The translations under genes were made by a program, and so were the position numbers. The notes under the pieces were generated by a model that saw nothing but the letters and a program-made list of their open reading frames with translations, made no database searches and had not been told where the DNA came from. From positions 40,715,668 to 40,779,667 of the forward strand of contig NC_052392.1 in NCBI RefSeq assembly GCF_009389715.1: 64,000 nucleotides of DNA, read 5' to 3'. Every line of letters starts with the position of its first letter. Positions within the stretch are counted from its first letter, which is position 1. Of this stretch, positions 1 to 13,474 are shown piece by piece. This DNA is from Phoenix dactylifera (Eukaryota; Streptophyta; Magnoliopsida; Arecales; Arecaceae).

Positions 1-1080
1 CATCCAGTTTTCATTGAGAGAAAATTAAACATGTGCTAATTAGCTTAATGGGATCCTTGTTGGTATTAAATGAATTCAGCTTTGTTGATAAATGAATCCA
101 CCTTGTGTGAACTGGGCGGTCCTTGGTGGAAGTTCTAACTTCTATGAGTTTGAGGCTTAGGTGGTGCAACCCCAAGAATAGGGGCCAGAGAGTTAATTCC
201 CTTTCTCGCTCTCAAAAAAAAAAAAGAAAGAAAAAGAAGAAAAGAAAAGAAAGAAAGAAAGAGAGAGGGTAGGTAATTTTTTTTTACAAGAAAAAAGAAT
301 GACTTTAGATTCACACCGTATGCTGGATTTGATACTACGAGAAAATCAGTAATGCTTTCAGTACAGGTGGCACTTCGAGTTTGTTTTCACTGTATTGATT
401 CATATAAAATGGATATTGCTTTAGCTTTGTCAAGATCATGTGTAAGTGGAGGCTTTTTTACGTACGGGGAATCGGCTCTGGCCCTGCACATATTACGGCT
501 TCAAGACAGCAAGCGTTGCTTGGCAAACAACATGGACACCGGTGCATGCGGGTCGTTTAGCCCTGGTATCTTGCCCATCTTGCCCTCTTCTGGACCTTCC
601 TTGTAGATGAAGTGAGACCTGAGTATATCGCTTAGAACACTGGATCCTGTCCTGTTCATCACTAAGACAGATAAACACCACCCACATCTACTAGCCATGA
701 GAAGCATCACAAACAGACGAATCAGGTTACCTTTCCAATGCCATCCTACTTGCAATTTATATGCAAAATCATGTATCCGAGGGCCATTTTTTGCCCTTCT
801 TGAAGTCAGTAGCAAAACATTAATCTTTTTTCGTTTGTACATCAAAGCAACGAATCGCTAGAAAAAATAATTATTAATTTTATATTGCAGTGTACAAAAA
901 ACTTGGCGAGGCATGCTGAAGCGGCTGCTGAGTTTAGATGGCCAACATAAACTTAGGTGTGAGAATCTAGTGGACGACTAATGTTTTTTCATAAGACATT
1001 CCGAATTCATCACAAAGCATAGCACAGTGAACAGTCTTTCCTAGCATGTTTACCATTCTAAGTTTTTCATTGTCAAGGCA
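1..1080. other. Intergenic, no gene recognised
   Basis: AT-rich sequence with a purine-rich low-complexity tract at about 213-270. Open frames at 352-606 (plus) and 493-845 (minus) show no family motif. The minus frame lies just downstream of the possible terminal exon at 1,081-1,331 and may be part of its 3' untranslated region. Confidence 0.4.
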
Positions 1081-1331
1081 TTATAAATCGTAGAAGAAAA
1101 ATATGGGCGATTGAGCAATTACATCTCCATGGTCTGGAAATATTAACACAGAAATGGCACCACATTCAAGATCTTTTGCATCATGTGCAAAACTGATTGT
1201 GCATAATACTGCAGATTCTGCAAGCACATGTTGATTCCACCATGAAACTGGAGTTACCCTCACTTCTGATGGGTAACATTCGTGGCCTCCGGCAATGCAC
1301 TTGATCTTACACTGATGGTTCATTGCTGTTC
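1081..1331 (-). CDS. Possible last coding exon of an unidentified gene
   Basis: On the minus strand an acceptor-like TTCCATTGCAG is followed by an open frame of 83 codons ending in TAA. The frame starts with two bases that complete a split codon. The peptide is balanced in composition, with Cys, Trp and His scattered through it (for example IKCIAGGHECYPSEV and SWWNQH) and the end SPIFFFYDL, which looks more like real protein than random AT-rich sequence. I do not recognise the family. No convincing upstream exon was found between 1.4 and 3 kb, so this could be a decayed fragment. Called from exon shape and composition only. Confidence 0.3.
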
Positions 1332-1776
1332 CTGCAATGGAAGATTCTGGTGAAGCAAACCCCACAATGATATAACTCAGGAAAGGAGAAAGGCTAAGTA
1401 CTGGAAAGCAATATGCGCTTTCTGAGCAATATGAAATTACACCGGGCAATATTATCATCTAGCAGTTGTATACATCGGGAATAAACTCTTAAGCACGCAG
1501 CTTGAGAATTGATGTGGCTGTGCACAACTAGCCGCGTTAGTGGCACCAGTCGCTGATAAATGAGATATAGCGTGTCTCACATTGAACGGCCTCGGCATGC
1601 AAAGGGCCGAATGTGAGAAGAGTAGTGGGAATAGATTTTTCCTTGTCATCCAAATCCTCTTTGGAGCATACAGAACATAGGCCAAAGGTTTGAATAGCAA
1701 TTAATTTGATCCAAACTGAACATCAAGAGGAGATCCTATAAAAAGTACATTGAGAGACCAAGGAACACAAAAAAGG

Positions 1777-1817
<41 letters not shown>

Positions 1818-4800
1818 CACACACTCATGCACATGGTGCTTCAATATTCTGATTTCGACCTCCCAGATCACAATGTCTCTGGTTGTATAAGGAGCTAAAG
1901 CTTAATTGCAATTGGCAATTGTAGAGGCTTGTACTATTTCCACCAAAAATAAAAAAAGGATTTCAACCAGCTACAATAAAAGATAGATGGCACATAACGA
2001 CAAATACTCAGCCTAACTCTTCATCTAATGGTACATGACATGTGGAAAATCTTGATTTACCACTTGTCATCCGTGTAAGGAGCCATGTAAGAGGATATTA
2101 TCATCTCACGAGGATAATTTTTGCAGAAATTATCAACAGGGAGGGAACATTTGAAAGAGCAACAGCCTTGTGACTGTGGGAGTTATTCATGGAAGAAGCC
2201 ACCAGTAACTACTGTTCAAAAGTAGCTTGTTGCTGGAAATAATTACTTTCTCCCACATAAAAGATGAAAAAGAGATAATTTGGGAAGCTCTTTGTTCAAT
2301 TACAACCACAATACATATGGTTATGTATCAAGGCTCTCTTACCATGTATCTTAGGCATAGAATGTAATGTTAACCCTTTTCTCTAGAGCAAATGTTCAAT
2401 TTACTATAGAATTTTCTTTGTGTCCCCAATCATTTTGTATAGTGTTTTTTCAATCATTGTGTTTTCTACTCTCTTGTAATGGATGAATCCTACTACGTAA
2501 CCCTAGTTATGTGTATGGCAATGATGATTACTATGACGGATGATGATTACTACTATAAGGATGAAATAATCATTGGGAAGTATTAAAGGATTTGAAGTTC
2601 CTAAAACAACTTAATTATCTGAAAGTTGATGGGAGAAAAAGGAATACAAACTCATGCATTTTTAAATGAACTATCGCAGTAACTCATACTAGCGCTGAGC
2701 AACTTCTAGATCGCAAGCAAATATTAAGCCTTTGATGCTGAGGCATGGAAAAGAAGGTGCAAAGGGATTGACCACTCCCTACATCAACCAAGGCATGCCT
2801 AGCCAATTTAAAAGAATTTCTTGTCAGGAAACCTTTTATTCAAAATTATTGCCAAAAATATTCATCTATGTTGACTTATGACTTGTCTTAACAAAAATAT
2901 ACATTTTCACTGAGTCACAAGGTCAAATACACAGTGATCCCTTCTTCCTCTTCTCCATGAATAAATCCCATGGAGGTGGATGCTCTTTTAAGCGACTCTT
3001 TTTATCCAAATAACTCCCATTTTGTAAGCAGTTCCTACAAAAACTTGGGAGATGAGACTTGGCCTCTTGCATGGCTCCTTGTATGGATGAAAAGTGGTAA
3101 AACATGATTTCTCCATATGTCATGCAATAATAAATAAATAGGCAGGTTAAACATTGGTCAACATAATGTCATTGACCATTTATTATAGTTGGTGGATCTC
3201 TACTTTTATTGTTTGGTGTAGACAAGTGCCAAATATAAATTTGATTGATCTCTTTTTCCTTTTTTTTTTTTGGGTTAATTATACATCATATCTTGTAGCA
3301 TTTGGAATTGTATTTCCATTTGGTTGACTTATAATTTGTGCCTCAGACATTAATATATGTCCTTGTATGAAGTCTTGCCCTTTTCCTTCTCCCTTATACA
3401 CCTAACTTCAAGCTCCCTCTTTACCTTAATGTTTTAAATGAATTAAATCCTTCCTACAAGTGGTCCTCAGGGCTCCATGGCAACCCTATCTTTCAAAAGT
3501 TAGCTCGACAATTCAGCATCATAGAACATACCTGGTTCTGGTTGTACTATTTCCTCAAAAGTTAGTGGATTATACTTCCCATAAAAATGGCCCCAAAACC
3601 TAGTATAATGCAGGCAGATCAATGCATGTCTTAGAGTGAATTACTATGGCTGGACATTATTAGGTAATAGTTGAGCAAGAGCTGACTTTTGAACTGTATC
3701 TTTCTTCTTGCTCAACTGTATCTCTGATAATTTGAGGAGTATTCTCTAGATTGGTCAAAAACTAGTTCAATAATCAGTATTTTTTTATTATATTATCTAT
3801 AGTGCAATGCTTAAATTTACTTAAGGCTGCATTTGGGTGCAGATGTAGATCATATATTAGCTGAATTCAAAAATTTTATATGCTGGCGTGTATTATTTTT
3901 CACTTAAAACTAAAACCTATTTATTTGAAATACTCACCATATATCAAGATTTTGTGTATTTCAGATGAGACATGAAACACTTCTTTTTACTAGTTTAAGA
4001 TGAGTTGGGGAATCTCTCTTCCACACATGCATGCATGGATGAATTCTAAGGAAAGCACAATATGATATACTTGTGCCTGCTAGAAATTTATGCAGCTGCA
4101 AGCATATCAACTGTCCATTTTGTATCCTCAATTTTATCACCCACTTGACCAGCTAATATATGTTAGTTGATAAGGAATAACATATAAATAAGCTGATGGT
4201 TAGTATTGGCACTTCACAGGACATTATGCACAACTGTGGGCATATAATCAGAAACATCCTATTCTCCTAGCTGTTTAGCAATAAAATTCAGTTGATTTAC
4301 ACTTGAAGAATGAATAGTACCAAATAAAATTTCATGCATAATGTTTTTTAGGCATCATGTTGTGCTAAAATAAGGTATTATGACTTTAGTCAATAAACAT
4401 CTAATGCTGCAGATTGCTGTTTTATTCAGTTATTTGTCTCACGGTGGACTTTCGATAAGCCAAATAATATTTCATTAGTTTCTATTATTAATTAGAGTCC
4501 TCTATTGAGCAAGAAGGAATGATCTGGTTGATAGTATACTGAACTAGCAGAGCTTAGTCTTGAACTAAGCTCTATTGTTTCTAGATTTGTTTTCAAGACC
4601 CTTATTACACACCTATAACAGCAGGGAACTCATTTGATGCAGATTGGAGAATTCCCTCACTATGATTACCTCTCTTTTTAGTCATCTGGCATGAAGTTAA
4701 AGCCTCAAGGTTGATGCCTTCAACTGATAAAATCAAATAGAGGACTCTCATGCGGGAAGTGACACCTTAGTTGGCATTCGTTGGAGAATAAAAAGGCCCA

Positions 4801-5111
4801 AAAAGTTGAAAGCAGAAGTCTTACAAAACACATGCCCATACAACATGAATTAAGTATTATAACTGAAATGAATGGGAAGATACCAAAAAACTACATATTT
4901 TTAAAGTTTCTGCCTGGTTTCTCTGCCATTGAAGGATGGATTTTTTTTCCAGATATGAAAGCATTTTATGCTTTATATTTCCTTTACTTTTAGGAGAATT
5001 AATAGGAATCTTAATGCTATACTTCTATAATTTGCTGGCCTTCACTGTTGCTTAAGAGGAAAAGTGACCAGCAGATTTGATAAAAGCAACAAACCTCTAT
5101 AAGACTATTCT
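1332..5111. other. Intergenic, AT-rich, no gene recognised
   Basis: About 3.8 kb with no convincing coding segment on either strand. Short frames at 1,455-1,700, 2,923-3,123 and 4,781-4,993 have no domain signature and lie in AT-rich sequence. It contains one CT microsatellite and scattered poly(T) runs (for example near 3,257-3,270). Confidence 0.5.
1778..1814. repeat. (CT)n microsatellite
   Basis: About 18 uninterrupted CT units followed by a short CA-rich tail. Confidence 0.9.
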
Positions 5112-5248
5112 TGTCACAACCTAGTACCTTACCCAAAAAGGTTAGTCGGAAAGTATTATTTAGATTCCTTGGCCCTATATAAGTACCCAAGATTTACCTA
5201 GTGCATAGCCGATGTGGGACTAAATACATGCCTACATGGGTCCTCACA
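5112..5248 (-). repeat. TRIM 3' LTR
   Basis: 137 bp, starting TGTCACAACC and ending CCTCACA on plus. It shares the phrase CCGATGTGGGACTAAATACA with the right repeat and borders the polypurine tract. Confidence 0.8.
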
Positions 5249-5392
5249 TACTCCCTCTGTTTAAGCCCTAGTGTCCTTGCCAGGTTAAAGGTCCAAATCC
5301 ATTTAAATCTAATTATAAGCACCATGATTGGCCCATGCTGCAGTGTCTCTTAGTCTACATGGGCCATGGACCAGGTTTGCTTTGATACTATT

Positions 5393-5529
5393 TGTTACGA
5401 CCTAGGACCTCATTCAAAAAAGCTAGTCGGAAGGTACTATTTGAATTTTTTGGCCTTGTATAAGTACCCAAGATCTACCCAGTGTATAGCCGATGTGGGA
5501 CTAAATACACGCCCGCACAAATCCTCACA
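5393..5529 (-). repeat. TRIM 5' LTR
   Basis: 137 bp, starting TGTTACGACC and ending CCTCACA on plus. It borders the primer binding site. Confidence 0.8.
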
Positions 5530-7000
5530 ACTCTCACCTTCCTAATCTCTCTCGACTTTCTAATCTCTTTACCTTTCTCTTCTCCTGGTATTGTCTTAGC
5601 TCCTTGTTATATTCGTATTTCATATTCTTTTTCCACCCCTTCTGATTGATCAGGCTATCAGCCGATCTGTTCCCAAATCCAACATTAAGATCCTATATAA
5701 TTAGATTTTCCAACCCTTTATACTCTCCATGAAAGCCCAGATGCAGACCAGATTCTAAATCCATTAACCATAAGCCATTAAACCATAGGTTGGGCCTGAT
5801 AACCTAGTCATTTGTCTATTCTCTGAAATTTCAGATGATCTTTACGTTAACAAACTTAGCCACTATCTTTGCCAAATAACCTAAACATGAATTTTCTAAA
5901 ATTGAACTTTTTAGATCTTCATTTCCCTGGTACTAATTTTTTTTTATAAATATGACTAAAAAATTTTGGAAAGTATTTTGCGCCCCTAAAAATCCAATTT
6001 GATGCACTATCAGAACCATGCTTTGCCGTACTCTAAAATCCTTACCCAAGAAAATCACCTCCAATGGTGGAACCAAGAGTTTTCTCTTGGGTGGCCAAAG
6101 TAGTGACTACTAAAAATGGGAAAAGTTGATTGTAAAGTCTATTGTTTATTGATAAATTTCAAAGTAAGTTTTCCTCCTCCCAAGGGAGGGGATCCTATAT
6201 TGCTTTCATAAATTATGACTCCATAGTGTCAATGGTTAAATTATGCACATAAAGAATATATAGAAAAACAAAGACAACAACCACAAAAGAGCAGGTGTTA
6301 GCACCAGAGTTTAAAAGAAGCATATGCAAGAGTATCTAAATTTAGTTATAATAAAAAGTAATTTGATATATTATGCAAAAAGAAAAGTCAAATTCCTTAG
6401 AATATCGTGCAGAAGAACATGACCTATATGTGCTACAAGTGTGCAAGATTTCTCTTCACATGGGCTGTTCTTTGGCAATCTTTTTCCTAATTTTTATAAA
6501 AACAAATGCCACTTTCTTTCTGCAGGATACCAGAAAACACAGGAGTTGGACTGTATAATATTTGATGGTGATCCAATTGCAATGAAAATAAAAGGGAGAA
6601 AATCTTCACCTACTTCTTTGATCATTTAAGAACGGGTGCAAGAGGAGAGTTGTAAAGACATATTCTGAATAAGTTAAACATCTTCCTTTGATGGAAAACT
6701 GCTCTACTTGAGATGCAAATAAGGGGAAAACATCAGGCTTTTCGTTTACTTGTTTATTAAAGAAGAAAAGGAGGATGGACTTGTAAGGCTGCTGCTTTGT
6801 TGATTGTTTTCCCCAACAAATCTCTCTGAGTTGGATTGTCCATCAATGCTTGATCGTAGTGAAGTTTTTGAGATAGGAAAATGTTCTAGGTGAAAGAGTA
6901 GATGCCCTACAAGCCAATCGCAATATGTATTGTGAAGGATTTTCTTTTGATTTTCCAAATCATTTACATGACATTCAATATAAATAAAGGCATTGTGTTT
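5530..7000. other. Intergenic, no gene recognised
   Basis: AT-rich. A short open stretch after a TTTCTGCAG acceptor-like site near 6,520 (about 30 codons) has no recognisable motif and no partner exon. Confidence 0.4.
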
Positions 7001-9200
7001 CATCATATGCTGTTGATTATATTTGTGATGAACCCCTTAGATTAAGGCAATGATTTTGAGGCTATGATGAGATCATACTAGTGAGACCTAAAATCCTAAA
7101 ATCCTAATCTTAAATATTTCCAGTCATTGGTACATTGAGTCGGGGATCAATGTTTACCGGAAAGACTGGCACATCTTATGTATGCTCGATGCAGAGGGTG
7201 ATTGATCTCACAATCACTTGTGTGGAGACACTAATACAAAGATGTGGGTGCTCATTAGAGAAATGAGTTCACTGAATTGACCTACAAAGAGAAATCTTAT
7301 GAAGTCTTACTTACATGTCAAAAGATGATTCTCTTAGTGGGAGTTGTGCAACTGATCCTTTGACCTGAGATCACCACAGTATCTTGTGCACATAAATCCA
7401 TATTTTGGTTTCCACTCATCCATGACAATAAGTTATGTACGAGGTCTTCTGGATATGGTGGAATGTGTACGAAGGTTATGAGTAGGTCAACAAGGAATTA
7501 ATCACTTCTAGTAAGAGAAGATCGCATCCTATTTATTCTAATCATATGATAATTCAGGAAGCCTTTGATCAAAGCACAATGAAAATTAGAAAGAGTTTCT
7601 AATGTTTCATTATTCGAATTATCATTAGAAGATTGAGAAATATATGAATATGAAATTGAGTTTGACATATATTCATACTCATATATATATTCGGGATGCA
7701 GTTTGTTTAAAGGATTGAATTGCACGGTAACTTGCCACTGAAGGGTATTTTTGGTATTTCTACCAAATTCCATATTTTCCGGGTAGACATGACACGTTGC
7801 TAGACGTCAATCTTGTCTTATAGGTTTGATCGAATTAAAGAGTTTAATTCGATCACCAATTAGAAAGGATTCTAATGGTTAAGTTCGGGTTCGCGCAGTT
7901 TGGAGTTAAATCGATTAGAAGAGTTCTAATCAAGTTGGGTCAATTCGCACTCACACCTATTGCTGGCTAAGTATGGAACCCAATGGGTCACACACAAGAT
8001 AACTTATTAAGGGTCTAATTGGATTAGATCATGTTTGCAAAATAGACATCCTAGCAGGTGTTGCAAACCCTTAGCTCTTGATTCGAATTGAATTCGAATC
8101 CGATTCTTAATTGATCTAATTAGATTAGATCATGTTTTAATATGGGTTAGCCAAGAGTTGGCACCTAATTGGCTTGGTTTGAGTCTAATTGGATTAGATT
8201 TAATAAATCATTCAATCTAGACCGTTAGATCTTGATCTACCATTGGATGAAGACATAATGGAGAGTTGGTTTAACCCAATTGGATTGAGTTAGAGGATGG
8301 CTACCATAATTGACCATTGGATCTTAATCCCACCATTGGATGAAGACATAATGGGTCAAGTGAATGGCGCCTTGCATTGGAGCCCTTGGATCATCATCAT
8401 GAAAGATCAAGAGGTGAGGCGTGATGGACATGTGATTAGCATGTGATGTTGACTTGGTCAAAATATGGCACCACATGAAAGGACATATCATTTGATACAC
8501 CTCCTCACTTGATCTGCACCTCCTATTATTTGATATGGCCCTTTAGATGATGCCCTTTCATGAGAGGATGTGTGGATGGGATGCATCCCTTGGAGATGCA
8601 TCCCTACACCTATTATAAATAGGCTAGCACTCCATGGGTTTCATCATTCCAACTCCAACCCACTCCTCTCTTCTTTCTTTCTTATATTAGTTTATTTCTT
8701 TCTAGCATTGCTTCTAGTGTGTCCTAAGCCAAGACAAGGTGGTCTTCTTTAGGACAAAAGGATTAGAAGTGATTTTAGAAGGTTAAATAAAAATAGAAAG
8801 AAAGAAAAGCAAGCCATTAAAGTCCTTTAGAAGAATTTTGCATTAAGGATCAAAGTCTTTGGAGCTTAAGACTTAAATCAAGTTTTCATGTGGATCAACG
8901 TTGGAGGGGGAACACTTGGGCACCTAGTGGAAATTCTGCACATTGGATTAGCGTTAGAGGTATTCTTCTATTTCTGCATTTATATTATATTATTTGATTG
9001 CTTCCATTAAGGTGATCTTGGCTTATAAGGGTTTTATGTTAAGGAACTTTATCAAGAAATTTTTAAAATTCCTAGCTTCCGCTGCCCATTATAGCATGCT
9101 AGAACCCTTCACTAGGCATGCTGATCTAATCTAGCATTCCTGTTATGAATTTGAAGGAGCATATCTGACCTAGCACACAGACAAGTTTTTACACATCAAG
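7000..9200 (+). mobile_element. Probable LTR-retroelement-derived noncoding stretch
   Basis: The stretch lacks open frames yet has the texture of plant LTR or LARD sequence: repeated GGATTAGAT/AATTGG phrases (7,830-8,330), a phrase repeated about 90 bp apart (CATTGGATGAAGACATAATGG near 8,241 and 8,334), and a terminus-like segment around 9,060-9,085. No second LTR, PBS or target duplication is visible in the window, so the boundaries are approximate and it may be a solo LTR or a fragment. Confidence 0.3.
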
Positions 9201-12200
9201 CACAAAGCCACACAAATGGTAACCCACAAAGTAAGACTAGTTGAATTTTCTTCTTTTACTCTTTCTAGGCATTCCATTTTCATTGAAATTGCGAAAGGAT
9301 GATAAATTTCTAGTGCCCATCTCTTAGGAGATTCTGGATACTTGGTGGGTAGTGTTTTTTTTTTTCAAGCTTGTGCCTTATATTTTGTTTTCACATTTCA
9401 GGCTGATGGCTAACTTTTGCAAAAGCCTACATTTTTTTTTTTTGCTGAATAGACATCTTATTACTTGCACAAGCCTATAATTACTTAGTTAACCCTGTCT
9501 AGTGTCATTTCTGGACATTCATGTGACCACATGTCGTTAGGAATATTCAACACCCAGTTGTAAACAGAAGCCTTAAAATCACAAAAACCATTGTCCAGGC
9601 CTCGTCAAATTAGGAAGCCTATAGAGCACAAATGTCATCAAGTCTAGAACCACTGGGTAAGATTTTACGATCAGCCATGGCAGTATTCCTAACTTTTCAA
9701 CCAGTTAATGGAAAGGAGAACTGTACAGTATATACCATTTGATGAGCACATACCAGATGACACACCATGTTGTGCTTTTTTAGTGCATCAAGTCTTCTAG
9801 GGATGATGACCACCTCAAATTGCATGATTTTAGATAGAGTTAGAAGAAAGTTTCCGACCACTTCAATGACTGTGCCCCCATGTAGAGTGACTCACAATGC
9901 GACAAGTATTTTGGGTCATCCAGCTTGTGGAACATCTAAAATGTGAGCAGCCAAGTGATCACCGCCACTGGAAGGATGTACATTTGTTCTAGGCTTCTAG
10001 CCACTGTAAAGGTTTCAATATACGGTACCAACTTATGGAACTCATCATTTTGTAACCTACACTTTCCTAAAACTATGTATTTACTTTGCTAAAATTCAAT
10101 AATGATTGCATAATGGATCAGCGAGAAGCTGGGATGCCGGAGAGTGCAACATCATAAGACATAAAAGATCATATCAAGAAACATATGATAGTCTATTTTG
10201 ACAAGTCTAGAACCCATACATCAAAAAATAAAATAAGACAAGAAAGGCCTATTTTTCGATGACCAGCGGGAAGAGGAAGAGTAGGGGAGGGGAGAAGAGA
10301 TTAGAAACACATGAGAGGGGGGGAGAAGAAGTGGGTGGGGGGGGGGGGGTGTGTTTGGAGCATATTCAGATTTACACAAGGCCACAGGAAGGACGATGTT
10401 TGTCACTGAAAAGGGTGTTTGGTGGCATTGGATATCTAAGAGCAATGTCTACTTGGCTTTGTAAACTGTACTATAGAGTACAGATAAGTAGTCAAAAAGG
10501 AAGAAATGCCACAGGAAATCTCAAGAGATAGGAATGATGATATACAGACCTGCATGAAACCCTATCATTGAACCACAAAAATAGTAATGACATTGGCTGA
10601 GGTGAAGAAGTAATAGACCATTTTGATTTTAACTCCTATGGTTATGAACCCGTGGAAAGGGTCAATCAGGATATTTAAACTAGCGTGAGCGATGAAGCGA
10701 GAAGTACACAAACCCTGAATCTCACTGAAATGGGTGACTGATGGCACTTAATGGATATCAAAGAAGCATATCAAGCATATCGCCTTTGATTTTTTTTTGT
10801 GAGGTATAATCACAGAGTATTGTTAAGCAATCAAAAGGGAGGAAAGATTACCAAGTAAGAATACCAAGGAAAGCCAAATGATGTTGTCCAAAAGTAAATG
10901 AAATTCTGTCGATAACTTCATTAACTTGTACTGAAAACAAGATGTTATTGACTCTGGTCTTGACCTTGCATAGCCTTCTAACATGGCACTAATAAACTTA
11001 TGCTTGAAAAGGAGTTTGACAAAGTATGCTATTTGAGTATTAAATATCAAATCAGCAGTCACCAGCACTAGAAAAGTAGATAAATTAGGATGATGATTTT
11101 CTCAACATTTATCTGGAGATACACAAACCAAAATAAATATTCACCGAAGTCAATCAGTTTTATCTCTGTGCTTTTATTCAGCAAGCAAATATCTCTTCTG
11201 AAGATAGTCATAACAACAATTATCTCAACAAACACTTATGATAGTATAGTTACAACATTGAAACTTTGCATTACCTAAAAAATATAAATGAGAGAAACTA
11301 ATAGGTAGCATATATTATGAAGCCAGAGAATGTAACCTCTGACAACAATGCCCAGTAATGAAGGGTTTGATAACATTTCAGCATAGGCCACATGAAGTAC
11401 AACTGGTTCAAAAATGCTTTTATGATATCAATTCATGTACTTTTTTTTTGAATTTTTAATTTGAGGTAACTTTCGAAAGTGTAATAATAGGAAGAGATCA
11501 TTCAGAAAATCTATATAATATAATGTAATATAGAGTAAATTCTAACCTTGGTTCTCCAATATCAAATGATAAAGCATAAGGGAAATAAACTTCTGGAAGA
11601 ACAACTAAGATTATTAGAGAAGGAGAGAATCTTTGGAGGTGTACAGCAAGGACCTTTGATGAAGAGGCAATCCTTGAAGAAGTAATCCTTCAGGCAGTAG
11701 CAGAATTTAGATGCACGAAAGATGGGAGAGCATCATCCATGTTGCTGCAATATGTATCCAAAATACAATCAGTTGGAAAAGTTGCAATTAAAATCATATA
11801 GCCGACAAACATAAGCATTATTCAAGACTTTATCTATCCATTAGAAAACAGAAACATTGGCAGATCACTTGCTAAAGAAGTCTCAACATTTGGTTGACAG
11901 GTTCACCGTGAGAATTCACATTACTAGCCCCTTGCTGTACACCTTGATTAATTCACAACTCAGTCATCACACACCAAAAGCAGCATAAGGTCTATCATTC
12001 AGAATTTTCTACTTCTATCAGCTGCTCTTAGATGTGACAACTCTACAAGTTGACTTGTGAGTTGTCGTCTTCACCCAGGCTAACCAGATACCAGTTTATC
12101 CTAATGCTGGAATCAACATAACTGCCAAATTATACGCTCATGGAAAATTCAGACTAACCTCTTGTAATCAAAGCATATATGACAGTTGCATCTGCATCTC

Positions 12201-12389
12201 TTCTTAAAACAAAATGATACATCTAAGAGTTATTTCAGAAATAGAGTGAAATATAACAACTCTTTTTGGAGGTGTAACAGCTTTCTGGTATGTGGGCTCC
12301 AGCGATACCAGAAGAGAAGGAAGCTGGGGGGAAAAAAGGTAAGGGCGAACTTTTAGTCACAGTACGTAGAATTGTATCCCTAATTTTCT
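9201..12389. other. Intergenic, no gene recognised
   Basis: AT-rich, with poly(T) runs and a G run near 10,340. Frames at 10,221-10,531, 10,565-10,747, 10,823-11,068 and 11,090-11,278 show no family signature and overlap one another on opposite strands. The part from about 12,390 to 13,048 is probably 3' flank or 3' UTR of the minus-strand gene ending at 13,049. Confidence 0.45.
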
Positions 12390-13048
12390 TCATTTCTTCG
12401 CATTAATAACAAGAAAGGGAAAAAAAAGATTGACAATTAAAACGAATAAAAGAAAAATAAAAAAATCTAATAGATTGGAATATGACCACTCCGGTATAAA
12501 AGTGAGAACATCACGAAAGATCGGAGGAAAACTCAAAGAATAACATTCCATATATGGAAGAATTTTAGCTCTTTTACACCATGAAAGAAATAAGGATTTA
12601 CAGGTAACAATCAAAACTCTCTTTCTACAGAGCAAGCAGATGAGAGAAAAAAAAAAACTGCACTCTATCCCTCTCTCTCTCTCTCTCAAAAAAAAAAAAA
12701 AAAAAGAAAAAAAGAACGATTCACGAACATCAGAAGGGCCTTGTTCGAGATTCAATTTCTCCACCTCCTATCACTAACCAAGTCTCAGAGGACCACCCAT
12801 TGTCTGCCAACAAATCTGGGAAACTGGTTCCGAATCCGAAACGATCGGCAATCTCGTAGATGACCAGAATAGGGGCCGCCAGAGAGAGAATCTCAAATGA
12901 TCAAGATTTGCATCACGAAAGCCAAGAATATGATATCCTATCCAAGAAGAAAAAGAAGAAGAAGCAAAAGAAGAAGAATACGGTAGACTATACAGAAGAA
13001 GCAGAATACGATCCTCATCAATTTCAATCAATGATCGGAATCATTTCC

Positions 13049-13349
13049 TTATCTGTTGTTGTCTGGGCGGTGGACATTGCAGTCCGCGGAGTAGAAATCG
13101 TTCCTCTCGAGGAGGGACCTCACCAAGTCGTGATAAGAGGCGGGCTTCTTCTGGGGATCATCGGGCCGGAGAGGCGAGCCGGGAGGGATCGGAGGGGCGT
13201 CGAAGCAGAGGATGCAGCCCTTGCCGACAGCGTCGTAGGCCGGCGCCGGCGTTCTCTTGTTGCGCCTGTCGCCGTCGCCGCTGCTCCGGTGGCAGAACTT
13301 CTCGAATTTCTTGACGGGGAAGAGGAGCGCCTGCTTCGCCTTCCTCTTA

Positions 13350-13380
<31 letters not shown>

Positions 13381-13474
13381 AAGATCCTCGCTTCCCCCTC
13401 GTCCTCGCTCCCTCATCGTCTCTAACACCACCTATTGCTCTTTCTTCTTTGGGTGGTTCTCCTCTATCAGACAT
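13049..13474 (-). CDS. Small conserved-looking plant protein of unknown function
   Basis: A single-exon frame of 141 residues, ATG to TAA. The charged N-terminus (1-30) runs into an 11-residue Ser tract (31-41) encoded by an AGA/TCT trinucleotide repeat. A basic segment follows (KRKAKQALLFPVKKFEKF, 43-60), then a Cys-bearing core around AVGKGCILCFDA (82-93) and a C-terminal block HDLVRSLLERNDFYSADC (115-132). This order, a basic linker then CILCF and an RSLLExNDFYxxxC tail, looks like a small plant-specific family, but I cannot name it or give it a function. There is no signal peptide or membrane segment. GC is well above that of the flanks, which suits a monocot coding exon. The overlapping plus frame (12,860-13,603) is an arginine-rich antisense shadow. 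Confidence 0.6.
13351..13384. repeat. (AGA)n coding microsatellite
   Basis: About 11 units of the trinucleotide, read on the minus strand as the poly-Ser tract of the gene at 13,049-13,474. The tract length is likely to vary between individuals. Confidence 0.85.

Larger units (their letters stand above)
5112..5529 (-). mobile_element. TRIM: miniature LTR retrotransposon, complete
   Basis: Two direct repeats of 137 bp (5,112-5,248 and 5,393-5,529), each TG...CA, flank a 144-bp interior with no coding capacity. Next to the right repeat, the minus strand reads TAGTATCAAAGC, matching 10 of 12 bases of the plant initiator-Met primer binding site TGGTATCAGAGC. Next to the left repeat is a purine-rich tract on the minus strand (CTCCCTCTGT on plus). 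Flanking 5-mers are ATTCT and ACTCT, a target duplication with one change. Size, empty interior and PBS/PPT layout are those of TRIM elements, which must be moved by proteins of other LTR elements. The repeats have diverged at many positions, so the insertion is old. Confidence 0.82.

Noticed and set aside
6373..6629. Possible exon after a TTTCTGCAG site
   Set aside because: About 30 codons, no homologous motif and no partner exon. Two frames are equally open.
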